A stretch of DNA of 64,000 nucleotides, taken from Geofilum rhodophaeum (lineage in GTDB: Bacteria > Bacteroidota > Bacteroidia > Bacteroidales > Marinilabiliaceae). The notes beneath the pieces were generated by a model. It saw only the letters and a list, made by a program, of their open reading frames with translations, made no database searches and had not been told where the DNA came from. The stretch spans positions 1 through 64,000 of the forward strand of contig NZ_MWUJ01000001.1 of assembly GCF_002210225.1 (NCBI RefSeq). Reading direction: 5' to 3'. Within the stretch, counting starts at the first letter, position 1. Every line of letters begins with the position of its first letter. Shown one piece after another: positions 16,609-24,838 of this stretch. The translations under genes and the position numbers were made by a program.

Positions 16609-18214
16609 GCTCCATCTCCTCCTTTATGTCTTCCTCAACCAGAGGCTGCAAAAAAATACTTTCCAAAAAATGGGCGCGTCCACGGGTGCTGAAAACATCC
16701 CGAACCTCCACCCTGAAATTCTCGCGATGGGTTTCAAAACCCTCTGCTTCCACTTCCAGGCGATAATCCTGACCGGCAGGCAGAACGGCTACAAATTTCC
16801 CGCTGAGGGTATTGGGCCGATAAACGCCCTGCAAAAGGTCGGTTTCCTCGTCATAAATCCTAATAATGGCCGAGCCCTGCACCTTCTTTTCCTGGTCGAA
16901 CACAAAACCGGCAGTTACTGCCAGCCCCCGATCGTCGTCACTCGGAAAGGTCATCAAATACAAATCCACGCCACCCAAACCATCGGTCTGCCGGGAAGCG
17001 TAATACACCCTGTTGCCATCGGGCGTGGGCATAAAAAACACATCGTCGTCGGGCGAGTTCACCGGGTAGCCCATATTTACAGGCTCCCCCCAATTGCCCT
17101 CCTCATCCTGCATGCTGAAAAACACATCCAGGCCGCCCATGGAATGGTGGCCCTCCGATGAAAAATAGAGGGTTTGACCATCGGGGTGCAAATAAGGACT
17201 GTGTTCGTCCAAAGGCGTATTGATGTTGGGGCCCAAATTCAATGGCTCCCCCCAATTTCCATCCGGAAGAAGATGCGATACGTAGATGTCTCTTCCGCCA
17301 TAACCGCCGTGCCGGTCGCTGGTGAAATAAATGCGATCGCCATCGAGACTAAAACTGGCGTGCGTTTCGTTGGCACTGGTATTGATGGGTGCCGGGAAAG
17401 GCTGCGGTTCGGTCCACTGTCCAAAACGCAGTCGTGTATAGTAAAGGTTGCCTACGGTAGCATCGTTTTGATAAAAAACCAGGGTGTTTCCGTCGGCACT
17501 CAAAGCCACGGTGGCCCTGTTGGCATAATAGTTCCCGGGCAAATTCACCAGCTGGGCATCGGTCCATGCTCCCTCCCGCCACTGGGAGACATAAATATCT
17601 TCAAATGTATGCCCCTCCAGGCGCCCTTCAATATCGGCAGGTCGGTTAGAGGTAAAGTAAAGGGTAGATTCATCCAGGGCCACGATGGGACTGTGCTCAT
17701 CGTAAGTGGTGTTGAAAGCAGCGCCCAGATTCTGTATTTCGTAGGGTACCGGGTGAGCAACCATCTCTATGGCGTTTTGGGCGTAGCCGATTTCCCTTTC
17801 GATGGCGCCCCGCAAATCCCGCGAAGAAGCGGGCAGTATTTCGAGCAAATTTTGATGTAAACTTAGGGCCTCTTCAAAGCGATGGGTCAGATGCAAGACC
17901 TGGGCCTTGTAATAATGTGCTTCCAAAGCCCTCCGCGAAGGCTTTTCACCCAGCGGAAGTCCGGCTACAGCCAGATCTAAGTACTTTTCCGCTTCTACAA
18001 CACCACCCGGGCGATTAAGGTGCGCAATCCCGGCAAAAAGGTGGGCCTCAGCCGGTGTTTCATCCGCTTCCAACAAAGGTTGAAGCGCATTCAGAGCTTC
18101 CACATAACGCTCATTGGCAATATGGGCTTCGGCGCTACGCAAAACCCTTCGCTGCGCATGACTCTGGGCAACAAAAACAAAGCATACTAAAAACAGGGTA
18201 AAAATCTGACGCAT
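16601..18214 (-). CDS. TPR and PD40 propeller envelope protein with carboxypeptidase-regulatory-like tail
   Basis: A 537-residue exported protein (signal peptide MRQIFTLFLVCFVFVAQSHA). An N-terminal TPR-like helical part covers about residues 25-160 (AEAHIANERYVEALNALQPLL, ALEAHYYKAQVLHL). A PD40/WD40-like propeller follows with repeated D-G-x-x-x-Y-F/Y-x-S blades (DESTLYFTSNRP, DGDRIYFTSDRHGGYGGRDIYV, DGQTLYFSSEGHHSMGGLDVFF, DGNRVYYASRQTDGLGGVDLYL). The C-terminal domain (about residues 435-515) looks like a carboxypeptidase regulatory-like fold. The order TPR-PD40-CRD is that of PorE-type proteins of the type IX secretion apparatus, but the C-terminal OmpA peptidoglycan-binding domain is missing here. 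It may be a related scaffold rather than PorE itself. Confidence 0.75.
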   Translation of the reverse strand: MRQIFTLFLVCFVFVAQSHAQRRVLRSAEAHIANERYVEALNALQPLLEADETPAEAHLFAGIAHLNRPGGVVEAEKYLDLAVAGLPLGEKPSRRALEAHYYKAQVLHLTHRFEEALSLHQNLLEILPASSRDLRGAIEREIGYAQNAIEMVAHPVPYEIQNLGAAFNTTYDEHSPIVALDESTLYFTSNRPADIEGRLEGHTFEDIYVSQWREGAWTDAQLVNLPGNYYANRATVALSADGNTLVFYQNDATVGNLYYTRLRFGQWTEPQPFPAPINTSANETHASFSLDGDRIYFTSDRHGGYGGRDIYVSHLLPDGNWGEPLNLGPNINTPLDEHSPYLHPDGQTLYFSSEGHHSMGGLDVFFSMQDEEGNWGEPVNMGYPVNSPDDDVFFMPTPDGNRVYYASRQTDGLGGVDLYLMTFPSDDDRGLAVTAGFVFDQEKKVQGSAIIRIYDEETDLLQGVYRPNTLSGKFVAVLPAGQDYRLEVEAEGFETHRENFRVEVRDVFSTRGRAHFLESIFLQPLVEEDIKEEMELE

Positions 18215-18231
18215 AAGGCATGGGTTATAAA

Positions 18232-19443
18232 TTAAACGAGCTCCGCTGCCTCCACGTGCATAACACTGCGGTTCGAAGCGGAAAGCGGCTGCAACAGAAT
18301 CTTACGATCGGGCAACAGCCACAAAAACTGTTTACAAATCAAAGCTTTTCTGTTAACAAAATCAAGAATTTTTGACGGACGACAAGTGGAGGTATCCAAA
18401 AGGCAAGCCTCGGCCCCCAAAGTCTGCTCACCATTGTGGCAACAAGGATAAACCCGTTCCAGACCGGCAAAACGTAAGGCAGGTGTCTGCTCCTCGCTCA
18501 AAAGCAGAGCTGACGCAGGCAAAGGCGTTTCCTCGCGACCGGGGCGACGCTGAAAAGCAAGGCGCCAGCGCGCCATACGTGCCAGCATCCGAATGGCTGG
18601 TACAACCAGCCAGGAGCCGGACCAGAAACCTTTTCTCTTCGTATGTTTTTGATAAAACAACTCCATAGCGCCATAAAACATTTCCACATAACGCCGATTG
18701 CGCAGCGTGCTTTCCCCTTTAAAATGGACGATGCTGATGCCGGCGTGATAGTAATTGCGAAAACCCGCACGGTGTATGCGCCACGACAAGTCGATGTCTT
18801 CGCCATACATAAAGAAATCTTCATCAAATCCCCCCACCTGGTCCACCGCGGTGCGACGAAGCACCATAAAGGCGCCCGACAAGACTTCCACCGGAGCCGT
18901 TTCATGCTCCCCCACCTGCGCAGCATAATACCCGGCAAGCAAAGCTGAGGAAGGAAACAAACGGGAAAGTCCGCTAAAACGACAAAAGGACCGAAATACC
19001 GTTGGCAAACCCCGCTTGGATTCAGGCAAAAAACGGCCCCTGCCATCGAGCATACGCACCCCCATGGCCCCACCATCCGGATGTTGGTCCATAAAGTCCA
19101 CTACCCGCTCGTACAAATCTTCCGGAACATAAGTATCGGGATTCAACATCAATAAATATTCCCCACGTGCTCTTTCCATCCCCTGGTTACAAGCCTTTCC
19201 AAAACCCACATTCTCTGCATTAAGCAGCAACTCCACCTGCGGAAAACGGCTCCGCAGCAGTGCTGCGGTATCGTCGCTGCTGGCGTTGTCCACCACCAGG
19301 ACTTCTAAGCCATCTTGCTTTTTCCAAAGCAAGGCATGCAGGGTCAGGCCCAAAAAAGCGGCACAATTGTAGCTGACAATAACCACCGATAAGCGGGGCT
19401 TCGGCAAATTATTATCTGATTTTGATAAATTGATATCGGACAT
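18232..19443 (-). CDS. Family 2 glycosyltransferase with extra C-terminal domain
   Basis: A 403-residue inverting glycosyltransferase of the GT-A fold. RLSVVIVSYNCAAFL begins the nucleotide-sugar domain near residue 17. VLVVDNASSDDT follows, LLMLNPDTYV holds the D-x-D-like site, and GAFMVLRRTAVDQVGGFDEDFFMYGEDIDLSWR is the rhamnosyl-type acceptor block. A hydrophobic or basic segment (WLVVPAIRMLARMARW) lies near residue 280. The last 90-100 residues (from about EETPLPAS) are a separate module. It resembles a degenerate form of the small C-terminal domain found on many Bacteroidota GT2 enzymes. Likely role: surface polysaccharide assembly at the inner membrane. Donor and acceptor unknown. Confidence 0.85.
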   Translation of the reverse strand: MSDINLSKSDNNLPKPRLSVVIVSYNCAAFLGLTLHALLWKKQDGLEVLVVDNASSDDTAALLRSRFPQVELLLNAENVGFGKACNQGMERARGEYLLMLNPDTYVPEDLYERVVDFMDQHPDGGAMGVRMLDGRGRFLPESKRGLPTVFRSFCRFSGLSRLFPSSALLAGYYAAQVGEHETAPVEVLSGAFMVLRRTAVDQVGGFDEDFFMYGEDIDLSWRIHRAGFRNYYHAGISIVHFKGESTLRNRRYVEMFYGAMELFYQKHTKRKGFWSGSWLVVPAIRMLARMARWRLAFQRRPGREETPLPASALLLSEEQTPALRFAGLERVYPCCHNGEQTLGAEACLLDTSTCRPSKILDFVNRKALICKQFLWLLPDRKILLQPLSASNRSVMHVEAAELV

Positions 19444-19541
19444 TATACAAAAGAAGGAGAATAAATTTCTTAATTTTAACCTTTACAATTAAGTCAACGA
19501 CAAGATATCATTTGTTTCTCAAATCCTAAAAACAATCATTC

Positions 19542-21572
19542 ATGAAACGAAGCAAAATCTTTTTTGCACTGCTGGCCCTCCTGGGTTTGGGCAGCTGTAA
19601 CAAAGATGCCGGTCTGCAACTGCCGGCGTTATTTACCGACCACATGGTTTTGCAACAAAATGCCTTTGCCGCCATTTGGGGCAAAGCCGCTCCCGGAACG
19701 CAGGTTACGGTGAGCAGCGACTGGGGCGCGGAAGTCTCCGGCCAGGCCGAAGCCGACAGCACCTGGCGGGTTGATCTGCCCACCCCCGAAGCAGGAGGCC
19801 CCTATGTGCTGACCATTACAGCGGGCTCAAGCACCTTAACCATCAACGACGTTCTTTTGGGTGAAGTTTGGCTGGCCTCAGGCCAGTCGAATATGGAGAT
19901 GCCTTTAGAAGGCTGGCCCCCCAACGACCTGATTCAAGACTCGGAAGCGGCCATTGCCGCAGCCAACAAGCCCAACATCAGGATGTTTACTGTAGCTAAA
20001 AACACCAGTTCTACCCCCCTTTTTAATGTAGAAGGCAGCTGGGAAACCGCTTCGCCCGAGGTGGCGGGACAATTCAGTGCTACTGCCTGGTTCTTTGCGC
20101 AAAAGCTTCAGGAGGAATTAAGTGTTCCTGTAGGCATCATTCACAGCAGCTGGGGCGGTTCGGCCGCTGAGGCCTGGATCAGCAGCGACATGCTGACCCT
20201 GGAGGAAGCCTTTCAGGAAGAACTGGCCCAACTGAAAGAGTTGGCGCCCAAAGAAGCCGAATACCAGGCCTGGCTGAAGAGTCGGCCCACGCAGACGCTC
20301 GCCGTTACAGAAGGAAACGACCCCTTAATTGGCCTGGACTTGTACAACGAATTTGGAAGCCATCCGCAAACCAGTCACGAAGACTGGGCAGAAATGAACT
20401 TACCCGGCGTTATTGAAAACACCGAGCTGGGGGCTTTTGACGGCATACTGTGGTTCAGAAAAGACATTGAAATTCCTGCTTCCTGGGAGGGTCAGGAACT
20501 GGTGCTGGACCTGGGGCCCATTGACGACCGCGACCTGACCTTTTTTAACGGCACCCTGGTTGGGGCGCATGAAGAGGGCGGTTATTGGCAGACCCCACGC
20601 AGTTACCAAGTTAAGGCCGACTTGGTTAAGGCGGGGAAAACCACCATTGCCGTGCGTATGATCGACAACCAGGGCGGAGGCGGCTTTAATGCGCCGGCCG
20701 ACCAGATGGTACTGCGCCTGGCCGAAACAGGTGAAAGTATTCCGCTGTCGGGGAGCTGGAAATACCGTGTTGTTGGAGAAATACGCGGAACGACCCTCTA
20801 CACCTTTAATCCGGAGACCAATGACTTTGCCGCCCGGCCTTCCCTATCGGTCAGCATGGGCAACCAAACGCCCACTGCACTGTTCAATGCGATGTTGGCT
20901 CCCCTGGCCCCCTACACGCTGAAGGGCGCCATTTGGTATCAGGGCGAAACCAATGTTGGACGTGCCAACCAATACATGCGTTTAAAGTCTATGTTGGTCA
21001 GCGATTGGCGTCAGCGCTTCGAAAACGAGGAGCTGGCCTTTTACTACGTACAATTGGCCCCCTGGCACTACCAGGATGCGGAAGGTCGTTCTTCTGCCCA
21101 TCTGCGCGAGGCCCAGCGCCGCATGATGGATTTACCGAACACAGGAATGATCTCGACCCTCGATGTGGGCAACGTCAACAACATTCACCCGGCCCGCAAG
21201 CAGGAAGTTGGCGAACGCCTGGCCTTCTGGGCCCTGGCCAACAACTATCAGATGGACCTGCCTTATTCCGGTCCCCTGCCCGACCAAAGTGAAGTTAAGG
21301 GTTCTGAATTGCACCTGACTTTTACCCACGCTGCCGGTGGTTTGGTGGTAGACAAAGAAGTTCCCAATCAATTTGAAATTGCGGGTACCGACGGGACTTT
21401 TTATCCTGCCCAATGGAAACTGGAAGGCGACACTCTGGTGCTCAGCTCCAGTGCCGTTAAAACCCCGGCCTACGTCCGCTATGCCTACCGCAACGGCAGT
21501 CAGGCCAGTCTCTTCAACGCTGCCGGCTTGCCAGCTCCCTCCTTCTCTACCGAACCAGAGATTCAGGATTAA
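19542..21572 (+). CDS. Sialate O-acetylesterase-like SGNH carbohydrate esterase, lipoprotein
   Basis: A 676-residue lipoprotein (LALLGLGSC lipobox, cysteine at residue 19). Block I GQSNMEMP carries the nucleophile (Ser116), WYQGETN supplies the oxyanion block, and the Asp-His pair is in NNIHPARKQEVGERLA near the end. A beta-sandwich insertion (about residues 290-390, DRDLTFFNGTLVG) interrupts the hydrolase domain, as in sialate O-acetylesterases and acetylxylan esterases of this superfamily. It removes O-acetyl groups from glycans. With the xylan locus about 9 kb away, an acetylated-xylan substrate is attractive, but sialic acid or other substrates are equally possible on sequence alone. It is monocistronic, with its own terminator. 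Confidence 0.82.
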   Translation: MKRSKIFFALLALLGLGSCNKDAGLQLPALFTDHMVLQQNAFAAIWGKAAPGTQVTVSSDWGAEVSGQAEADSTWRVDLPTPEAGGPYVLTITAGSSTLTINDVLLGEVWLASGQSNMEMPLEGWPPNDLIQDSEAAIAAANKPNIRMFTVAKNTSSTPLFNVEGSWETASPEVAGQFSATAWFFAQKLQEELSVPVGIIHSSWGGSAAEAWISSDMLTLEEAFQEELAQLKELAPKEAEYQAWLKSRPTQTLAVTEGNDPLIGLDLYNEFGSHPQTSHEDWAEMNLPGVIENTELGAFDGILWFRKDIEIPASWEGQELVLDLGPIDDRDLTFFNGTLVGAHEEGGYWQTPRSYQVKADLVKAGKTTIAVRMIDNQGGGGFNAPADQMVLRLAETGESIPLSGSWKYRVVGEIRGTTLYTFNPETNDFAARPSLSVSMGNQTPTALFNAMLAPLAPYTLKGAIWYQGETNVGRANQYMRLKSMLVSDWRQRFENEELAFYYVQLAPWHYQDAEGRSSAHLREAQRRMMDLPNTGMISTLDVGNVNNIHPARKQEVGERLAFWALANNYQMDLPYSGPLPDQSEVKGSELHLTFTHAAGGLVVDKEVPNQFEIAGTDGTFYPAQWKLEGDTLVLSSSAVKTPAYVRYAYRNGSQASLFNAAGLPAPSFSTEPEIQD

Positions 21573-21595
21573 GCCGACCAGGCACACAAGAACCC

Positions 21596-21628
21596 AAAGG
21601 GCAGCGATCATCCGATCGCGGCCCTTTT
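21596..21628 (+). terminator. Rho-independent terminator of the esterase gene
   Basis: A stem of 14 positions with one mismatch (AAAGGGC-A-GCGATC pairing GATCGC-G-GCCCTTT, loop ATCC) followed by TTTT, about 25 bp after the esterase stop. Confidence 0.75.
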
Positions 21629-21753
21629 CGTCTTTCCAAAGCCATAGTATAAACTCAAGCCAACCACGACTTGCTGGGCGGGTTCACGGCGCTTGAAAGC
21701 CTTCCCAACCCGACAATGGGTATAAATACCCACCTCTAATAATAGGATTTCCC

Positions 21754-21761
21754 TAATTTTG
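21754..21761 (+). promoter_or_regulatory. Bacteroidota -7 box for the cysteate synthase gene
   Basis: TAATTTTG is a full match to TAnnTTTG, 21 bp before the start codon. No good -33 TTTG is present at the usual distance, so this call rests on the -7 box and its position. Confidence 0.5.
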
Positions 21762-21782
21762 CAGGTCAAAACTAAATGCAAT

Positions 21783-23078
21783 ATGAGTCAGGATATTAAG
21801 CCAACACACTATCTACTGCAATCGGTAAAAACGGGTCAGCAATTCAGTGACCAGGGCTGGACACTGGATGCACCCAACGAAAAGGAACCCTCGTTGATTC
21901 GTACTGTGTACGAAGAAGTACAGCTGGAAGTAAAAGACGCCAGTCTGGGCCTTTTTCGCTTTGACGACTGGTTGCCGGTAACCCGCTTTCTGGAGGGCTC
22001 TTCGGCGCCCATCACCTACAAAAGTGAGGGCTTGGCAAAACATTTGGGACTCGAAAACCTGTACATTACCTTCAGTGGCTACTGGCCCGAGAAGGGGGTT
22101 AATATGCGCACTTGCTCTTTTAAGGAAACAGAAGCCTTTGCCGTTGGGGGGCGCATTACGCCGGCCACTAAAGGTGTATTGGTGGTGGCCTCAGCCGGCA
22201 ATACCGCACGGGCCTTTGCCCGGGTGTGCTCCGACAACAACATTCCGCTGCTGCTTTGTGTGCCTGAGGACAATCTGGATGCCATGTGGTTCGATGAGCC
22301 CATCAACGACTCAGTCAAGCTGGTTTGCACCCGCAAGGGCAGCGATTACTTCGACGCCATTCACCTTTCCAATAAGGTGGTTACCCTGCCCGGCTATTAC
22401 GCCGAAGGCGGCGCCCGCAACGTGGCCCGTCGCGACGGCATGGGCACCACTACCCTCTCGGCCGTCACCACCATCGGACGCATACCCGACTACTATTTTC
22501 AGGCTATTGGCAGCGGAACCGGTGCCATTGCAGCCTGGGAGGCGGTGGACCGACTTATCGTGGACGGACGCTACGGCAATAAGCAAATGAAACTGATGAT
22601 TGCCCAGAACGAACCCTTCCTGGCGGTGTACAATGCCTGGAAGGCCGACTCGCGCCAGCTGTTGCCGCTCGACGACGACGAGGCGCGTAAGCAGTCCGAA
22701 GCCATTGTGGCCAAGGTGCTGGCCAACCGCTTTCCGCCCTACCCCATTCCGGGTGGCTTGTACGATTGCCTGAAGGACTCGGGCGGAGATGTACTGAAAG
22801 CCACCAACGAAGAGGCTATGGCGGCGGCCGAATTGTTTGAGCAACTGGAAGGCAACGACATTTTACCAGCTCCAGCGGTAGCCACCGCTGCCCTTATTGC
22901 CGAAGCCAAGGCAGGTCGCATCCCTAAAGATGCCACGGTAATGCTGAACATCACCGGCGGAGGCGAAAAGCACTTCAAACGGAATAAGGAAATCATTTAC
23001 AAACAACCCGACCACATTTTTGACATCAACCCGGGTGTAGAGGACATCAAAAAGGTTCTGGACCAACTTTTTAAGTAA
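21783..23078 (+). CDS. Cysteate synthase (PLP-dependent)
   Basis: A 431-residue PLP enzyme of the threonine-synthase/cysteine-synthase fold. The pattern fits cysteate synthase: an N-terminal block THYLLQSVKTGQQF then EPSLIRTVYEE, FRFDDWLPVTRFL, YKSEGLAKHLGLENLYITFSGYWPEKG, and the PLP lysine in RTCSFKETEA (Lys114). SAGNTARAF is the phosphate-cradle motif, and a glycine-rich NITGGGEKH lies near the C-terminus. The known reaction replaces the phosphate of O-phospho-L-serine with sulfite to give L-cysteate. In Bacteroidota cysteate feeds sulfonolipid (capnine-type) synthesis; in methanogens it feeds coenzyme M. The sulfite-handling genes a few kilobases away fit this. Threonine synthase was considered and is less likely because of the W-P-E-K-G and CSFKE motifs. 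Confidence 0.82.
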   Translation: MSQDIKPTHYLLQSVKTGQQFSDQGWTLDAPNEKEPSLIRTVYEEVQLEVKDASLGLFRFDDWLPVTRFLEGSSAPITYKSEGLAKHLGLENLYITFSGYWPEKGVNMRTCSFKETEAFAVGGRITPATKGVLVVASAGNTARAFARVCSDNNIPLLLCVPEDNLDAMWFDEPINDSVKLVCTRKGSDYFDAIHLSNKVVTLPGYYAEGGARNVARRDGMGTTTLSAVTTIGRIPDYYFQAIGSGTGAIAAWEAVDRLIVDGRYGNKQMKLMIAQNEPFLAVYNAWKADSRQLLPLDDDEARKQSEAIVAKVLANRFPPYPIPGGLYDCLKDSGGDVLKATNEEAMAAAELFEQLEGNDILPAPAVATAALIAEAKAGRIPKDATVMLNITGGGEKHFKRNKEIIYKQPDHIFDINPGVEDIKKVLDQLFK

Positions 23079-23127
23079 ACGCATACCAAGCATCCTGGTC
23101 GAACAATGCAAAAATGATCAGCTGAGA

Positions 23128-23424
23128 TTACCTGTTTTTCCAAAGTTCAGGATTCCTGCTTGTATGAAGGACTGCCGAAACTATTACAATTTTATTTACC
23201 TCATCAACTGTATAGTGAATCATAAAAGGAAACACATTTAAAACAGCAGTTCTAATAACATTGTAACGTATACTTGAAGCTTGGGGGTTTTGTCTGATAA
23301 AATGGACATTTCTTCGTACGTCTGCAGCAAACCTTTTTCCTAGCCCCTTTTCCTGCTTATTATACCATTCAGCAGCTTCCCTGATATCTTCTTTTGCTAA
23401 AGGCAGAATTAAAGACCTATACAT
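23128..23424 (-). CDS. RelE/ParE-family toxin
   Basis: A 98-residue protein with the compact RelE/ParE fold: YRSLILPLAKEDIREAAEWYNKQEKGLGKRFAADV (two N-terminal helices after the first strand), NPQASSIRYN, then the strands VIRTAVLNVFPFMIHYTV and IVIVSAVLHTSRNPELW. ParE-like members poison DNA gyrase and RelE-like members cut ribosome-bound mRNA; this sequence alone does not decide which. It follows the antitoxin gene with a TAATG overlap of stop and start, so the two are translationally coupled. The pair is visibly more AT-rich than its neighbours, suggesting recent arrival. Confidence 0.82.
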   Translation of the reverse strand: MYRSLILPLAKEDIREAAEWYNKQEKGLGKRFAADVRRNVHFIRQNPQASSIRYNVIRTAVLNVFPFMIHYTVDEVNKIVIVSAVLHTSRNPELWKNR

Positions 23425-23654
23425 TACAAATCTTTTTCTATATCATCCATTGCAGAATCAAAATCCATTGCAGAATCTGGATTTTCTTTATAATCTTCAA
23501 GGCGCTTCACGACTAAATCCTTGTGCCAGTCGGCAACACTGAGCTCTTCCAGCTCAATACTTTCATATTTCTTTTTCAGCTCATTCCATTCATTAATAGG
23601 AATAAACACGCCTGTAGTCTTTCCTTTGCTGTCCGAAACATATTGTAGATTCAT
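23424..23654 (-). CDS. Antitoxin of the RelE/ParE pair
   Basis: A 76-residue acidic protein. MNLQYVSDSKGKTTGVFIPINEWNELKKKY forms the N-terminal part typical of small Bacteroidota antitoxins. The acidic C-terminal tail should wrap the toxin. The tail carries an imperfect 18-bp duplication that repeats DSAMD twice; 15 identical bases occur at 23445-23459 and 23463-23477. Identity as antitoxin rests mainly on the coupled toxin gene and on length and charge. Confidence 0.72.
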   Translation of the reverse strand: MNLQYVSDSKGKTTGVFIPINEWNELKKKYESIELEELSVADWHKDLVVKRLEDYKENPDSAMDFDSAMDDIEKDL

Positions 23655-23786
23655 AGCCCCAAAGATTTATCGGTATAAGACACTTGGAAAACCTGCCCAA
23701 TCTGAATTACAAAGATAAACAAATTTTAGACGACAATAAGGACCATTGCTGTCCACGCCATAAGATGAATAAAACAAGACCGGGTG

Positions 23787-23812
23787 ACCGGCCACTGCTA
23801 TCAGTGGCCGGT
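23787..23812 (-). terminator. Hairpin overlapping the stop codon of the methyltransferase gene
   Basis: An 11-bp perfect stem (ACCGGCCACTG paired with CAGTGGCCGGT) with a short loop includes the TGA stop of the uroporphyrinogen methyltransferase. A T-containing but interrupted tract follows on the minus strand. It probably ends the cysJI-siroheme transcript. Confidence 0.5.
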
Positions 23813-24838
23813 TCCTGTTTGTACACGGTTTCGCGCTGTCCATTGCGCAAAGCAGAGGGCGGCTTCCGCCGATTCAAAGCGATAGTCGAGATGGTCGGGA
23901 AAGGCGCCGTAAAGCGCCATAAAGTGTTCTACGGCCAGGGCGGAGTAGAAATACACCCCTTCAAAATCTTCGAGATTAAAATGCATGGGACGCGGATGCT
24001 GCTGCAACATGCCCCGGGGATCGACCGTTTCGAGCGGAGCATGCACCGGATGCAGGCCTTCGGGCACGGACGAGGGGCGACGGTGACCCGTGTAAAGGTA
24101 GCGGCGACCGGGGCGACTGCCGTCGGCGGCTGCGGTCCACCCCACCATTATGATGGCGGGCGAAGGCAGCAGGTTTTCTCCGCTGAGCAGACGCTCCAGG
24201 GTATAACGACGGGTCTCGGCATCTGCATAGGAGGCGTTGCGGGTAACGGCGACCGGGGTGGCCGGCGCCCAGCCTTCGTCGATGAGCCGCTGCGCCAGGG
24301 GCACCTGGTTGGAAGCGCCCATGTAAATCACCAGGGTCTCGGCTTTGGGAATTTGCAACTTATCGAGGTCGTGCCCCGAAATAAAGGCCACCGAAGAGGA
24401 TACCCCGCGCTCGGTTAAGGGCACCAGGGCATCGGCGGCGGCAGCCAGGGCACTGGAAATACCGGGGACCAGCTCTACCTCCACCGAACGTTCGTTCAGG
24501 TAGCGGTACTCTTCCATCCCCCTTCCAAAGATGAAGGGATCGCCACCTTTTAAACGTACCACCTGCTTGCCGGATGTGGCGGCTTCCCACAATTGTTGAT
24601 TGATGGCTTCCTGACGAAAGGTGTGCCGGGTGCTGCGCTTGCCCACGTAAACTTTTTCGGCAGCAAACTGGTCGAGGTACGAGGCATCCAGCAAGTCGTC
24701 GTAAAACACCACATCGGCCGCCTCCAGCGCCCGCAGAGCTTTTACGGTGAGCAGGTCGGGGTTACCGGGACCAAAACCGGCTATGGTGACTTTGCCCCAC
24801 TCGGGGCGTGCAAAGGTTTTCTTCAGTTTCAGGCTCAT
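23801..24838 (-). CDS. cobA: Uroporphyrinogen-III C-methyltransferase with C-terminal extension
   Basis: A 345-residue enzyme. The first 245 residues are a standard SAM-dependent SumT/CobA methyltransferase (VTIAGFGPGNPDLLTVKAL, VVRLKGGDPFIFGRGMEE, LVPGISSALAA, SGHDLDK, SPAIIMVGW). It methylates uroporphyrinogen III twice to give precorrin-2, the first step to siroheme. The last 100 residues are not part of the methyltransferase fold. A stretch EDFEGVYFYSALAVEHFM recalls the S-x-x-A-V motif of uroporphyrinogen-III synthase, so the tail may be a reduced HemD-like domain. It overlaps the upstream precorrin-2 dehydrogenase gene by four bases, and the siroheme made serves the sulfite reductase encoded in the same block. 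Confidence 0.9.
   Translation of the reverse strand: MSLKLKKTFARPEWGKVTIAGFGPGNPDLLTVKALRALEAADVVFYDDLLDASYLDQFAAEKVYVGKRSTRHTFRQEAINQQLWEAATSGKQVVRLKGGDPFIFGRGMEEYRYLNERSVEVELVPGISSALAAAADALVPLTERGVSSSVAFISGHDLDKLQIPKAETLVIYMGASNQVPLAQRLIDEGWAPATPVAVTRNASYADAETRRYTLERLLSGENLLPSPAIIMVGWTAAADGSRPGRRYLYTGHRRPSSVPEGLHPVHAPLETVDPRGMLQQHPRPMHFNLEDFEGVYFYSALAVEHFMALYGAFPDHLDYRFESAEAALCFAQWTARNRVQTGTGH

Noticed and set aside
21783-23078. Threonine synthase as the identity of the PLP enzyme
   Set aside because: The fold is shared, but the WPEKG block and CSFKE lysine motif fit cysteate synthase better, and no threonine pathway genes are adjacent.
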